From Duganella aquatilis (GTDB taxonomy: Bacteria; Pseudomonadota; Gammaproteobacteria; Burkholderiales; Burkholderiaceae_D): a DNA stretch of 64,000 bases. Shown here piece after piece: positions 8,905 to 19,044 of this stretch. The notes below the pieces were generated by a model. It did not search any database. It had not been told where the DNA came from and worked only from the letters and a program-made list of their open reading frames with translations. The stretch lies in contig NZ_WKJL01000005.1 in NCBI RefSeq assembly GCF_009674565.1, forward strand, positions 124,001 to 188,000, in the 5' to 3' direction. The translations under genes were made by a program, and so were the position numbers. Numbering within the stretch: the stretch's first letter is position 1; each line of letters begins with the position of its first letter.

Positions 8905-10820
8905 GCGTTATTCAAGCCAAAGATGTTTTGATAGAAGTTCAGTTCCGCTTCCAGCGTGCGGATGATGTTTTCGGCTTTGCGGAAGCCGTGGCCTTCGCCT
9001 TCGAGCGGCACGTATTCTACCGGGATGCCGCGTTTCTTCAGCGCGTCCACCATCATTTCCGATTGCTGCGGCGGCACCACCTTGTCGTCCAGGCCCTGGA
9101 AGAAGATCATCGGGCGCGAAAGCTTGTCGGTGTGGTTGATCGGCGAGCGTTGCTGGTAGATGGCGTCGGCCTGCGCTTTCGGCGCGATCAGGTATTCATT
9201 GTAGTGCGATTCGAACTTGTGCGAGTCCTGGTCCAGGCCCTTGAGGTCGGAGACGCCGTAGTAGCTGGCGCCGGCCTTGAAGACGTCGTGGAAGGTCAGC
9301 GCGCACAGCGTGGTCAGGCCGCCGGCGCTGCCGCCACGGATGATCAGACGGTCGCCGTCGGCCAGGCCGCGCTCCACCAGCGCCTGGGCGCCGGCCACGC
9401 AGTCTTCGACGTCGACGATGCCCCACTGACCCTTGAGCAGGTCGCGGTAGGCGCGGCCGAAGCCGGTGCTGCCGCCGTAGTTCACGTCCAGCACGCCGAA
9501 GCCGCGGCTGGTCCAGTACTGCGTCTTGAGGTTCAGCGTGTTGACGGTCATGCCGGTCGGGCCGCCGTGGCTGATGACGATCACCGGCGGCTTGCTGCCT
9601 GCCGGCGCCCGCACGTCGCGGTTGCGCGGCGGGTAGTAGAAGGCGTGCGAGGTGCGGCCACCGGCGCTTGGGTAGCTGATGCTGGCCGGGATGGAGAGGT
9701 TGGCCTCGTCCGGCAGCTCTTCAATCGACTGCGCCAGGATTTCCACGCCTTCTTCGGTGAAGTCGATGCGCGCCAGTTCCATCGGGATGGTAGGGCCGCC
9801 GGCCAGCATGGCGATGTAGCCGGGACCGACGCGCAGTTCGCGGATTTCCTCGTAGGGATTGGCGATGGCTTCCAGCTTGCCGCTGCCCGGCAGCAGGCGC
9901 GCCAGGCGGCTCACGCCCTTGTCGATATAGGTGCAGATGATTTCGCTGGCCGAGCGGAAGCCGTACATGCTGTTGCCGAAGGTCCAGTGCGGGGAGGCGA
10001 ATTCGGCTTCCATCGGGCACAGGCCTTCGATGCGCTGGCGGTCGGCGCACAGGCGGTACAGGTTCCACCAGCCGCTGCGGTCGGAGACGAAGTGCAGCAG
10101 GTTGTCCGGCGACCACTCGGGCTGGCAGATGGACTCTTCTTCGCCGCCGGCGATGCGCACCGGCGCGGCCAGCGTGCCGTCGGCGTTGACGCCGGCCAGC
10201 CACAGGGTGGTGCCCTGCCACGGCATGCGCGGATGATCCCAGCTCAACCAGGCCAGCGCGCGGCCGTCCGGCGACAGCCGCGGCGACGAATAGAAGTCGG
10301 CGCCTTCAGCCAGCACCGTTTCGGCGCCGGTGGCGATGTCGATCGCGCAGAGGGTGTTGGTGGGCTGCGCGTGCCCGTCGTCGCCATGCAGCTCGCGCAC
10401 ACCGATCAGGCGGTTGCGCGCGCGGTCCACGACGAAATCGGCGAAGCGCTGCTTGCCGGCCTGTGTGACCGCGATTGGCGCCTCACCGGCGGCCATGCGG
10501 TAGACGCAGTTATCCTTGAAATGCGAGAAGTACACCATCTCGCCATCCACCGCATAGGCGCCGCCGCCGTATTCATGCACCCGCGAGCGCACATTGAACG
10601 GCGCCGGCGTCAGTTCCTCGGTGGTGGCGCCGTGGTAGCGCAGCAGCGTGTTGCGTCCCGCTTCCGCCGCGCGGCCGGCCAGCCAGAAGATATCGCTGCC
10701 GTCGGACCCGCCCAGCATCAGCGAGGACAGCGGTGTCGCCCCGGCCGCCACGCGCGCGGCGCTGATGGTCGAAGGCCAGGCGCCATAGGCGGCGATGGTA
10801 GGCGATACGGTCGATGTCAT
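8901..10820 (-). CDS. S9 family prolyl oligopeptidase-type peptidase
   Basis: The 639-residue protein has an N-terminal beta-propeller-like region (residues about 30-380, repeated SPDGRALAWLSWDHP-type blades) and a C-terminal alpha/beta hydrolase. The catalytic triad is visible: Ser in GGSAGG (near 495), Asp in QGLDDKVVPP (near 577) and His in GEGHGF (near 609). No signal peptide is seen, so it is probably cytoplasmic and acts on short peptides. The start is ATG 10820, because GGAG lies 5 nt upstream; the frame can be extended to a TTG at 10841. It is the first gene of a two-gene unit with the SNF2 helicase. Confidence 0.9.
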   Translation of the reverse strand: MTSTVSPTIAAYGAWPSTISAARVAAGATPLSSLMLGGSDGSDIFWLAGRAAEAGRNTLLRYHGATTEELTPAPFNVRSRVHEYGGGAYAVDGEMVYFSHFKDNCVYRMAAGEAPIAVTQAGKQRFADFVVDRARNRLIGVRELHGDDGHAQPTNTLCAIDIATGAETVLAEGADFYSSPRLSPDGRALAWLSWDHPRMPWQGTTLWLAGVNADGTLAAPVRIAGGEEESICQPEWSPDNLLHFVSDRSGWWNLYRLCADRQRIEGLCPMEAEFASPHWTFGNSMYGFRSASEIICTYIDKGVSRLARLLPGSGKLEAIANPYEEIRELRVGPGYIAMLAGGPTIPMELARIDFTEEGVEILAQSIEELPDEANLSIPASISYPSAGGRTSHAFYYPPRNRDVRAPAGSKPPVIVISHGGPTGMTVNTLNLKTQYWTSRGFGVLDVNYGGSTGFGRAYRDLLKGQWGIVDVEDCVAGAQALVERGLADGDRLIIRGGSAGGLTTLCALTFHDVFKAGASYYGVSDLKGLDQDSHKFESHYNEYLIAPKAQADAIYQQRSPINHTDKLSRPMIFFQGLDDKVVPPQQSEMMVDALKKRGIPVEYVPLEGEGHGFRKAENIIRTLEAELNFYQNIFGLNNA

Positions 10821-10935
10821 GGCTACTCCAGAAAGGGTCAACGCAGGGTGCTACGCATGATAGAGAAAGCGTCGCGAAAAAAAAAGCGGCGCGGGATGCG
10901 ATAATAGCCGCTTTGAATGTCTTTGATTGCCTTCC

Positions 10936-12021
10936 ATGCCACAATTTGCTCCGCTCAAGAATGACACCTTCCTGCGCGCGTTGCTGCGCCAGCCCACCGA
11001 CTACACCCCTGTGTGGCTGATGCGCCAGGCGGGAAGGTATCTGCCTGAATACCGCGCCACCCGCGCCAAGGCCGGCTCCTTCATGGGCCTGGCCACCAAT
11101 CCGGACTACGCCACCGAGGTGACCATCCAGCCGCTGGACCGCTTCCCGCTGGACGCCGCCATCCTGTTTTCCGACATCCTGACGGTGCCGGACGCGATGG
11201 GCCTGGGCCTGCACTTCGTCGAAGGCGAAGGACCGAAATTCGAGCGTCCGCTGAAGACCGAAGCCGACGTGCTGGCCCTGCGCCAGCCGGAACCGGGTTC
11301 GCTGGACTACGTGTTCAAGGCCGTGACCCAGATCCGCACCGAGCTGAATGGCCGCGTGCCGCTGATCGGCTTCTCCGGCAGCCCGTGGACGCTGGCCTGC
11401 TACATGGTCGAAGGCGAAGGCTCGCGCGAGTTCCACAACATCAAGAAGATGCTGTACAACCGCCCTGACCTGATGCGCTTCATCCTCGACACCAATGCCA
11501 AGGCGGTGGCCGAGTACCTGAACGCCCAGATCGACGCCGGCGCGCAAGCCGTGATGATCTTCGACTCGTGGGGCGGTGCGCTGGCCGACGGCGCCTACCA
11601 GGAGTTCTCGCTGAAATACATGCGCCAGGTGGTGGCGCTGCTGAAACGCGAAAAGGACGGCGTCAAGATCCCGGCCATCGTGTTCACCAAGGGCGGCGGC
11701 CACTGGATCGAGGAAATCGCCGACATCGGCGCCGACGCGCTGGGCCTGGACTGGACCGCCAACCTGACCCAAGCGCGTCACAAGGTCGGCCACAAGGTCG
11801 CCCTGCAGGGCAACCTGGATCCGGCCATCCTGTTCGCCAGCCCGGACCAGATCACCGCCGAAGTCCACAAGGTGCTGGATGCCTTCGGCAAGCCGGGCAT
11901 CAGCGGCAGCGGCCACGTCTTCAACCTGGGCCACGGCATTTCGCAGTTCACCCCGCCGGAAAACGTGGCGGCCATGGTGGAAGCCGTGCATACCTACAGC
12001 AAGGCGCAGCGCGCAGGCTGA
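10936..12021 (+). CDS. hemE: Uroporphyrinogen decarboxylase HemE
   Basis: HemE decarboxylates the four acetate side chains of uroporphyrinogen III to give coproporphyrinogen III in heme synthesis. The 361-residue product carries the signatures [16 protein letters not shown] (residues about 24-40) and [16 protein letters not shown], which contain the substrate-binding Arg and Asp region. ATG 10936 gives the family N-terminus [17 protein letters not shown]; an in-frame TTG 9 bp upstream is not preferred. A strong terminator follows at 12037-12067, so hemE is not cotranscribed with priA. Confidence 0.96.
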   Translation: MPQFAPLKNDTFLRALLRQPTDYTPVWLMRQAGRYLPEYRATRAKAGSFMGLATNPDYATEVTIQPLDRFPLDAAILFSDILTVPDAMGLGLHFVEGEGPKFERPLKTEADVLALRQPEPGSLDYVFKAVTQIRTELNGRVPLIGFSGSPWTLACYMVEGEGSREFHNIKKMLYNRPDLMRFILDTNAKAVAEYLNAQIDAGAQAVMIFDSWGGALADGAYQEFSLKYMRQVVALLKREKDGVKIPAIVFTKGGGHWIEEIADIGADALGLDWTANLTQARHKVGHKVALQGNLDPAILFASPDQITAEVHKVLDAFGKPGISGSGHVFNLGHGISQFTPPENVAAMVEAVHTYSKAQRAG

Positions 12022-12036
12022 TTGGCGTCCGTCTCG

Positions 12037-12067
12037 GGGCACGTTTCGGAAGAAACGTGCCCTTTTT
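12037..12067 (+). terminator. Rho-independent terminator of hemE
   Basis: A perfect 11-bp stem (GGGCACGTTTC / GAAACGTGCCC) is closed by a GGAA tetraloop of the GNRA type and followed by five T residues. It begins 15 bp after the hemE stop codon. Confidence 0.92.
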
Positions 12068-12260
12068 CATTGGTGCGAGCAGTCTGTGCAGACTGACTTA
12101 TGCACAATTTTTTTTGCTGCGGAAATAACAGGCAGTGCATTTCGCCTAGCCCCGGAGCATGTTTCAAGTTGTTGATTTTTAACGATAAATTTCGTGGTTC
12201 ATAGAGCAATGTTTAGCAAGCCGTAAACACTCTGGGAAAGGCGGATCCAGTTTATTTCTT

Positions 12261-12294
12261 CATTTTCCACAAAGTTATCCACAAAAACTGTGGA
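12261..12294 (+). repeat. 34-bp direct repeat, copy 1, containing paired inverted DnaA boxes
   Basis: Thirty-two of 34 positions match the second copy at 12685-12718. Each copy holds a degenerate box, then TTATCCACA, then a 5-nt spacer (AAAAC here), then an inverted box beginning TGTGGA, so the two strongest boxes face each other as a near-palindrome. Confidence 0.75.
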
Positions 12295-12684
12295 CAAGAA
12301 ATAAAATGACTTAGTAAACCGTGACTTAGCCATAATATTGCTGTTTGACCTGAGATTCATGTTGCGCTGCACGATTTTTAGGCAAAAATAGCAGGCTTGC
12401 CAAGCTAGTTATCAGGACGCAAAGCTTGGTGTGAGCATAAGGATAAAATTTGGAACGATGGTGCACCGCAAAGCAGTGGATAAGCGCAAAAAAGTGCTTG
12501 ATTTCGGTGCAAAAAGTATCCTAAATACTTCACTTATGCACAGCTGAGCAGAAACGGCGGCGATTTTTCTTCCCCTAGGAAGCATTTTCCAAGTAACTGA
12601 TTTTAAAGAGAAAAAATTTTGAATTTTTGCCCGGTTTACGACGATACCAACTTGGATGTCATGGCTTTCCGGGGATTAAGATTC

Positions 12685-12718
12685 CATTGTCCACAAAGTT
12701 ATCCACAGAAACTGTGGA
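12685..12718 (+). repeat. 34-bp direct repeat, copy 2, containing paired inverted DnaA boxes
   Basis: This is the second copy of the 34-bp module, exactly 424 bp downstream of the first. TTATCCACA at 12699-12707 faces TGTGGATAC at 12713-12721 across GAAAC. It ends about 34 bp before the priA start codon, so DnaA bound here could also affect priA expression. Confidence 0.75.
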
Positions 12719-12752
12719 TACATACAGCACCCGGTTTTTCGCAAGGTGCAGC

Positions 12753-14764
<2,012 letters not shown>

Positions 14765-14768
<4 letters not shown>

Positions 14769-15655
14769 GCCGGCAACAGGTAGCGCCGGGCGGTCGTCAC
14801 GATCTGCTCGGACAGCGCGCGGGTGAACGGCGTGTCGAGGTTCCAGGCGTACCAGTTGAGCGGCACGTCGACATGCTGGCCGGGCGCCAGATCCACCAGC
14901 CGCTCGTCGGCCAGCGCCGCCGCCACTTCGGGCTGCGGCATCAGGCCATACGCCAGGCCGCCGAACACGCACTCGCTGGTGGCCGCCGACAGCGGCAGCG
15001 TGTGATGCGGATAGGCGCCGCGCAGCGCCAGCGCCTGGTGCAGGAAAGCATCCATCATGTCGCGGTCGCTGACCACGGCCGGCGCCAGCTGCGCCGCCTC
15101 GATCAGGAAGCCGTCGCCGAACCAGTGGTTGGCAAATGCCTTGGTGGCCACGCAGACGTAGCGCATGTGGCCCAGCGGCGTCACCTGCGGGCCGTTGGCC
15201 TGCGGCTCGGCCGCACCGGCCGCCACGCAGCCGAACACGCTGCCTTCGCGCACCAGATGCAGCGCCAGCTCCGTGCTTGCCAGCTGCACGTTCAACTGGC
15301 AGCGCGGCGGCGACAGCAGCGGCTGCAAACTCAGCGGGAACCACGTCGCCAGGCTGGCGGCGTCCACCGCCAGCGCAATCTCCGGCATGCTGACCTGGTT
15401 GCCGAGGTCGATGTCCAGCGCTGCTTCCATCAGCTTGACGTTGCGGTGGTGGGACACCAGCCGCTGGCCCAGCCCGGTCGGCACGGCCGGCTGGCCGCGC
15501 ACGATCAGCAGGCGCCCGGCCGCATCCTCCAGCGCCTTGATGCGCTGGGACACGGCCGACTGGCTGATGCCGAGCGCCAAAGCCGCCTTCTCAAAGCTGC
15601 CCTGGCTGACCACCGCATCCAGCACGGCCAACGCCCGATAATCCAGATTGTCCAT
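14765..15655 (-). CDS. argP: LysR-family regulator of the ArgP (IciA) type
   Basis: The 296-residue protein has an N-terminal winged helix-turn-helix (DYRALAVLDAVVSQGSFEKAALALGISQSAVSQRI) closely resembling E. coli ArgP, and a periplasmic-binding-protein-like effector domain with LAVDAASLATWF. ArgP proteins control a basic amino-acid exporter (argO/lysE) in response to arginine or lysine. The E. coli protein was first described as IciA, a factor binding oriC 13-mers in vitro. No exporter gene is adjacent here. The gene is divergent from the oxidoreductase gene at 15752 (96-bp shared intergenic) and overlaps the priA stop by 4 bp. Confidence 0.8.
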
Positions 15656-15751
15656 AAGGCAAGCTTATAAAATTTGAAAACGATAAGCCATACTAATACC
15701 GTTTTGCCACAAAGTAAAACACGATTGAAACTTCAGAGTAGACTTATCCCC

Positions 15752-17194
15752 ATGAAAACCGTACGCACTGAAGTCGCCATCATCGGCGCAGGCACCGCCG
15801 GCATGACCGGCTATCGCGCCGCCAAGGCCGGCGGCAAACAGGCATTGCTGATCGAAAGCAATGTCTATGGCACCACCTGCGCGCGTGTCGGCTGCATGCC
15901 CAGCAAGCTGCTGATTTCGGCGGCCGACGCGGCCCACACGCTGCACACCGCCGCCGACTTCGGCGTGCATGCGGGCGACGTGCGCATCGATGGCAAGGCG
16001 GTGATGGCGCGCGTGCGCAGCGAACGCGACCGCTTTGTCGGCTTCGTGGTCGACAGCGTGGAGGCCTACCCGGCCGAGGACAAGCTGCGCGGCCACGCCC
16101 GCTTCCTCAGCCCGACCCGGCTGCAAATCGACGACCACACGGTGGTGGAGGCCGAGCGCTTCGTCATCGCCACCGGTTCGACGCCGATCGTGCCGGACGA
16201 ATGGCGCGCGGCCGGCCCGCGCGTGATCGACAGCGACGCCGTGTTCGACTGGGACGACCTGCCGGAATCGGTGGCGGTGGCCGGCACCGGCGTGATCGGG
16301 CTGGAACTGGGGCAGTCGCTGCATCGGCTGGGCGTGCGCGTGACCATCTTTGGCCGGGGCGGCAGCGTCGCCCAGCTGAGCGATCCGGAAGTGCTGGATG
16401 TCGCCCGCAGCGCCTTGCTGGACGAGCTGGATGTGCGCTTTAAAACCAAAGTGGTCAAGGTGGAGCAGCAAGGCGACGGCCTGGCCGTCACCAGCGAGGA
16501 CACCAACGGCGACCAGCAGACCGAGCATTTCAGCTATCTGCTGGCGGCCATCGGCCGGCGGCCGAATGTGCATCATCTGCGGATGGAAAACACCGGCCTG
16601 CAGCGCGACCATCACGGCATCCCGCTGTTCAATCCGCAGACGATGCAGTGTGGCGCCAGCGCCATCTTCATCGCCGGCGACGCCAACAACGACCGCCCGC
16701 AGCTGCCGGAGGCCGCCGACCATGGCCGCATCGCCGGCGAGAACGCGGCGCGCTTCCCGGATGTCCATCCCGGCCTGCGCCGCACGCCGCTGGCGATCTC
16801 GTTCACCGAGCCGCAGATCGCCACCATGGGCGCCAGCTACAGCGAGCTTTGTATTACACACGCGGGCCGCTTCGCGGTCGGCAAGGTGTCGTTCGTGAAC
16901 CAGGGCCGCAGCCGCGTGATGTTGCAAAACAAGGGCATGCTGCGCGTGTATGCGGAATACCAGAGCGGCCGTTTCCTCGGCGCAGAAATGATCGGTCCGC
17001 GCGCGGAAAACATCGGCCATCTTTTGTCCTGGGCAGTACAGGCCGGGCTGACGGTGGACGCCATGCTGGACATGCCGTTCTACCATCCGGTGGTGGAAGA
17101 AGGCGTGCGCAGCGCACTGCGCGATCTGGCGCATCATCTGCAACATGAACCGGCGCATGACTGTCCTTGCGTCGATTGCACACCCGCGCCTTGA
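15752..17194 (+). CDS. Dihydrolipoyl dehydrogenase-like pyridine nucleotide-disulfide oxidoreductase
   Basis: The 480-residue flavoprotein has an N-terminal FAD-binding GxGxxG (IIGAGTAGMTG), the redox-active disulfide Cys43-Cys48 in TCARVGCMPSK, an NAD(P)-binding GTGVIGLELGQSL, and the interface catalytic pair His445-Glu450 (HPVVEE). This is the complete catalytic set of the lipoamide dehydrogenase/mercuric reductase superfamily. It is not in a pyruvate or oxoglutarate dehydrogenase operon, so it may be a stand-alone reductase rather than an E3 subunit. The last residues (HDCPCVDC) form an unusual three-cysteine tail. ATG 15752 is chosen by alignment to the family N-terminus. Confidence 0.85.
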   Translation: MKTVRTEVAIIGAGTAGMTGYRAAKAGGKQALLIESNVYGTTCARVGCMPSKLLISAADAAHTLHTAADFGVHAGDVRIDGKAVMARVRSERDRFVGFVVDSVEAYPAEDKLRGHARFLSPTRLQIDDHTVVEAERFVIATGSTPIVPDEWRAAGPRVIDSDAVFDWDDLPESVAVAGTGVIGLELGQSLHRLGVRVTIFGRGGSVAQLSDPEVLDVARSALLDELDVRFKTKVVKVEQQGDGLAVTSEDTNGDQQTEHFSYLLAAIGRRPNVHHLRMENTGLQRDHHGIPLFNPQTMQCGASAIFIAGDANNDRPQLPEAADHGRIAGENAARFPDVHPGLRRTPLAISFTEPQIATMGASYSELCITHAGRFAVGKVSFVNQGRSRVMLQNKGMLRVYAEYQSGRFLGAEMIGPRAENIGHLLSWAVQAGLTVDAMLDMPFYHPVVEEGVRSALRDLAHHLQHEPAHDCPCVDCTPAP

Positions 17195-17284
17195 TTGTTA
17201 TTGTTAAATCAAAGATACAAAAATTTTACACACATGACCCTGAAAAGCCGTATGCTGCCGCATCGATAGCATCTTTATCAGGGA

Positions 17285-18421
17285 ATGAACATACGCAAAG
17301 TCACAGCGGCCGACTTGAAACTGGGCATGCTGCTACCGTGGGATGTCTACGGTGAAAATGGCGCTTTGCTGGTTCGCAAGGGACATATGATCGCCAGCGC
17401 CAACCAGATCGCGTATCTGGTCGAGCGCGGCGTGTTTGAAGACGGTGTGCCGCCCGAGGCGCCGCCGGAACCGCCGTCCGTGCTGCGCAAGCTGAACGCA
17501 GCCTATCTCGAATTGCACACCCTGCTGCAAGCGGTGTCGCAGGGCGTCGCGCCGGCCGATTTCTGCCGCAAGCTGGACGATATCGCGCTGCTGGTCCACG
17601 CCGCCGTGGACCTGAACGCCGACATCGCCACCGCCAGCGTGCTGCACAACCAGCAGGAGGCGCCATATGCGGCGCGCCACAGCGTCAACACGGCGGTGAT
17701 TGCCGTGCTGCTGGCGCGCGCGCGCCAACGCTCGCGCAACGACGTCATGACCGTCACGCTGGCCGCGCTGACCATGAATACCGGCATGCTGGCGCATCAC
17801 CAGCGCTGGCATGACAGCGGCGCGCCGCTGGACGCGGACGACCGCGCCCGCATGCTGGCCCATCCCGAACTCAGCGTGCAGCTGCTGCGCGCCGCCGGCG
17901 TCAACGACGAGGCGTGGCTGAGCTGCGTGCTGCACCACCACGAAAACGAGGACGGCACCGGCTACCCGCACGGCAAGGTCGGCGCGCAGATTCCGTTGCT
18001 GTCCAAGCTGGTGGCGCTGGCCGACCGCTATTGCGCCCGCGTGTCCGAACGCCGCTACCGGCCGGTGATGACGCCGAACGGCGCGCTGCGCGACATGCTG
18101 CTGGAAGCACGCACCACGCTGGACACCAACCTGGTGTCGCTGGTAATCCGCGAACTGGGCATCTATCCGATCGGCACCTGGGTGCGGCTGATCAATGGCG
18201 AGGTGGGCGTGGTGGCGCGGCGCGGCTTGCAGTCGACCACGCCGCATGTGGAATCGGTGCTGGGACCGCGCGGCGCGCCGCTGGACGTGTTCCTGCAGCG
18301 CGACACGCGCAGCGAACTGCATACCATCCGCGAAGTATTGACCAACGCGCAGGTGGCCGCGCTGCACGTCCCGCCGCTGCGCATGGCGCAGGTGTGGGGA
18401 CGGGCGGCGCTCGCCGACTAG
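17285..18421 (+). CDS. HD-GYP-type cyclic-di-GMP protein with degenerate HD dyad
   Basis: The 378-residue protein begins with a DUF3391-like N-terminus (KVTAADLKLGMLLPWDVY) and has an HD-GYP domain from about residue 135. Present are the first His (RHSVNTAV), AHPELS, HHENEDGTGYP and a LADRY...RRYRP segment. The metal-binding HD of the usual HDxGK is replaced by MN (LTMNTGM), so classical phosphodiesterase activity is doubtful. It may bind rather than cleave cyclic-di-GMP. Its stop shares CTAG with the convergent gene. Confidence 0.8.
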   Translation: MNIRKVTAADLKLGMLLPWDVYGENGALLVRKGHMIASANQIAYLVERGVFEDGVPPEAPPEPPSVLRKLNAAYLELHTLLQAVSQGVAPADFCRKLDDIALLVHAAVDLNADIATASVLHNQQEAPYAARHSVNTAVIAVLLARARQRSRNDVMTVTLAALTMNTGMLAHHQRWHDSGAPLDADDRARMLAHPELSVQLLRAAGVNDEAWLSCVLHHHENEDGTGYPHGKVGAQIPLLSKLVALADRYCARVSERRYRPVMTPNGALRDMLLEARTTLDTNLVSLVIRELGIYPIGTWVRLINGEVGVVARRGLQSTTPHVESVLGPRGAPLDVFLQRDTRSELHTIREVLTNAQVAALHVPPLRMAQVWGRAALAD

Positions 18422-18900
18422 TTCAGCAGCGCGTCCAGGCGGCCTTCCTGCGCCAGGTTGCGCAGCATGCCGATGGTGTCGATGTCCGACTCGACGTAGG
18501 CCGAACGGCGGAACTCGTCGTACATGGCGTTGGCCGCATCGGTGGCGGCGTCGTGGCTGTCCTCGTACTGGAAGCGCACGAACAGCGCGTTTTCGCTTGG
18601 CGTCTCGATGGTCATGGTCAGGCTGGACTCGGCGATGTCCTGCTGCGCCGCCACGCGGTAGCGCACCTGGCGCATCGGTTCCAGCTCGACGCGGTCTTCC
18701 ACCACCAGCTCGCCGTAGCGCAGGCGGCGGCGGAAACTGTTTTCGGTGCGCTCGTCGATGATGGATTCGTCCAGGTGCGGCACGAACAGTTTCGGCGATT
18801 CGGCGCGCAGCACCAGGCCGCGCCAGACTTGCTGGACGGTCAGGGCGTCGATCAGCGGGTTGAGCGGGTCGTTTACTTCGATTAAATGTTCAAATTTCAT
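18418..18900 (-). CDS. DUF1857 / SRPBCC-like family protein
   Basis: The 160-residue protein begins MKFEHLIEVNDPLNPLIDALTVQQVWRGLVLRAESP, the characteristic opening of the DUF1857 (AtaL-like) START-fold family, which forms a small hydrophobic ligand pocket. There are no membrane segments or signal peptide. Ligand and pathway are unknown. It converges on the HD-GYP gene with a 4-bp stop-codon overlap. Confidence 0.75.
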   Translation of the reverse strand: MKFEHLIEVNDPLNPLIDALTVQQVWRGLVLRAESPKLFVPHLDESIIDERTENSFRRRLRYGELVVEDRVELEPMRQVRYRVAAQQDIAESSLTMTIETPSENALFVRFQYEDSHDAATDAANAMYDEFRRSAYVESDIDTIGMLRNLAQEGRLDALLN

Positions 18901-19044
18901 GATTGCAACCAGAATAAGGTTAGGCGGTGGCCCGATGTCCGCATGTTAGCGCATTGTCAGCAACGCCACATGCGGCATATCAGTGGCGGCCGCAGCGACT
19001 GATACAATGTGGGGCTGTTCTCCCGTTTTCCTAGTCCTCACGCC

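Larger units (their letters stand above)
12068..12752. other. AT-rich intergenic region with clustered DnaA boxes (candidate origin or DnaA-titration locus)
   Basis: No gene is seen here. Four exact 9-mers TTATNCACA occur: 12098-12106 (TTATGCACA), 12275-12283 (TTATCCACA), 12534-12542 (TTATGCACA) and 12699-12707 (TTATCCACA). At least five one-mismatch copies accompany them: 12263-12271, 12289-12297 (reverse), 12475-12483 (reverse), 12687-12695 and 12713-12721 (reverse). An A/T-rich stretch lies at about 12596-12628, between the third exact box and the distal cluster. This density is typical of oriC-like or datA-like DnaA-binding regions. The region lies between hemE and priA, and dnaA itself is not in the window. 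Whether replication starts here cannot be told from the sequence. Confidence 0.6.

Noticed and set aside
6202..8931. A 909-codon plus-strand open frame opposite the SNF2 helicase
   Set aside because: The translation is a His/Gln/Arg-rich string with no domain. The minus strand encodes intact helicase motifs over the same bases.
10822..10841. Longer S9 peptidase start at TTG 10841
   Set aside because: The ATG at 10820 has GGAG 5 nt upstream, while the TTG lacks a ribosome-binding site.
10876..10914. Inverted repeat AAAGCGGC / GCCGCTTT upstream of hemE as a terminator
   Set aside because: It lies between divergent starts with a 16-nt loop, and its T tract faces the start of the S9 peptidase gene. 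No transcript in that direction is expected to end there.
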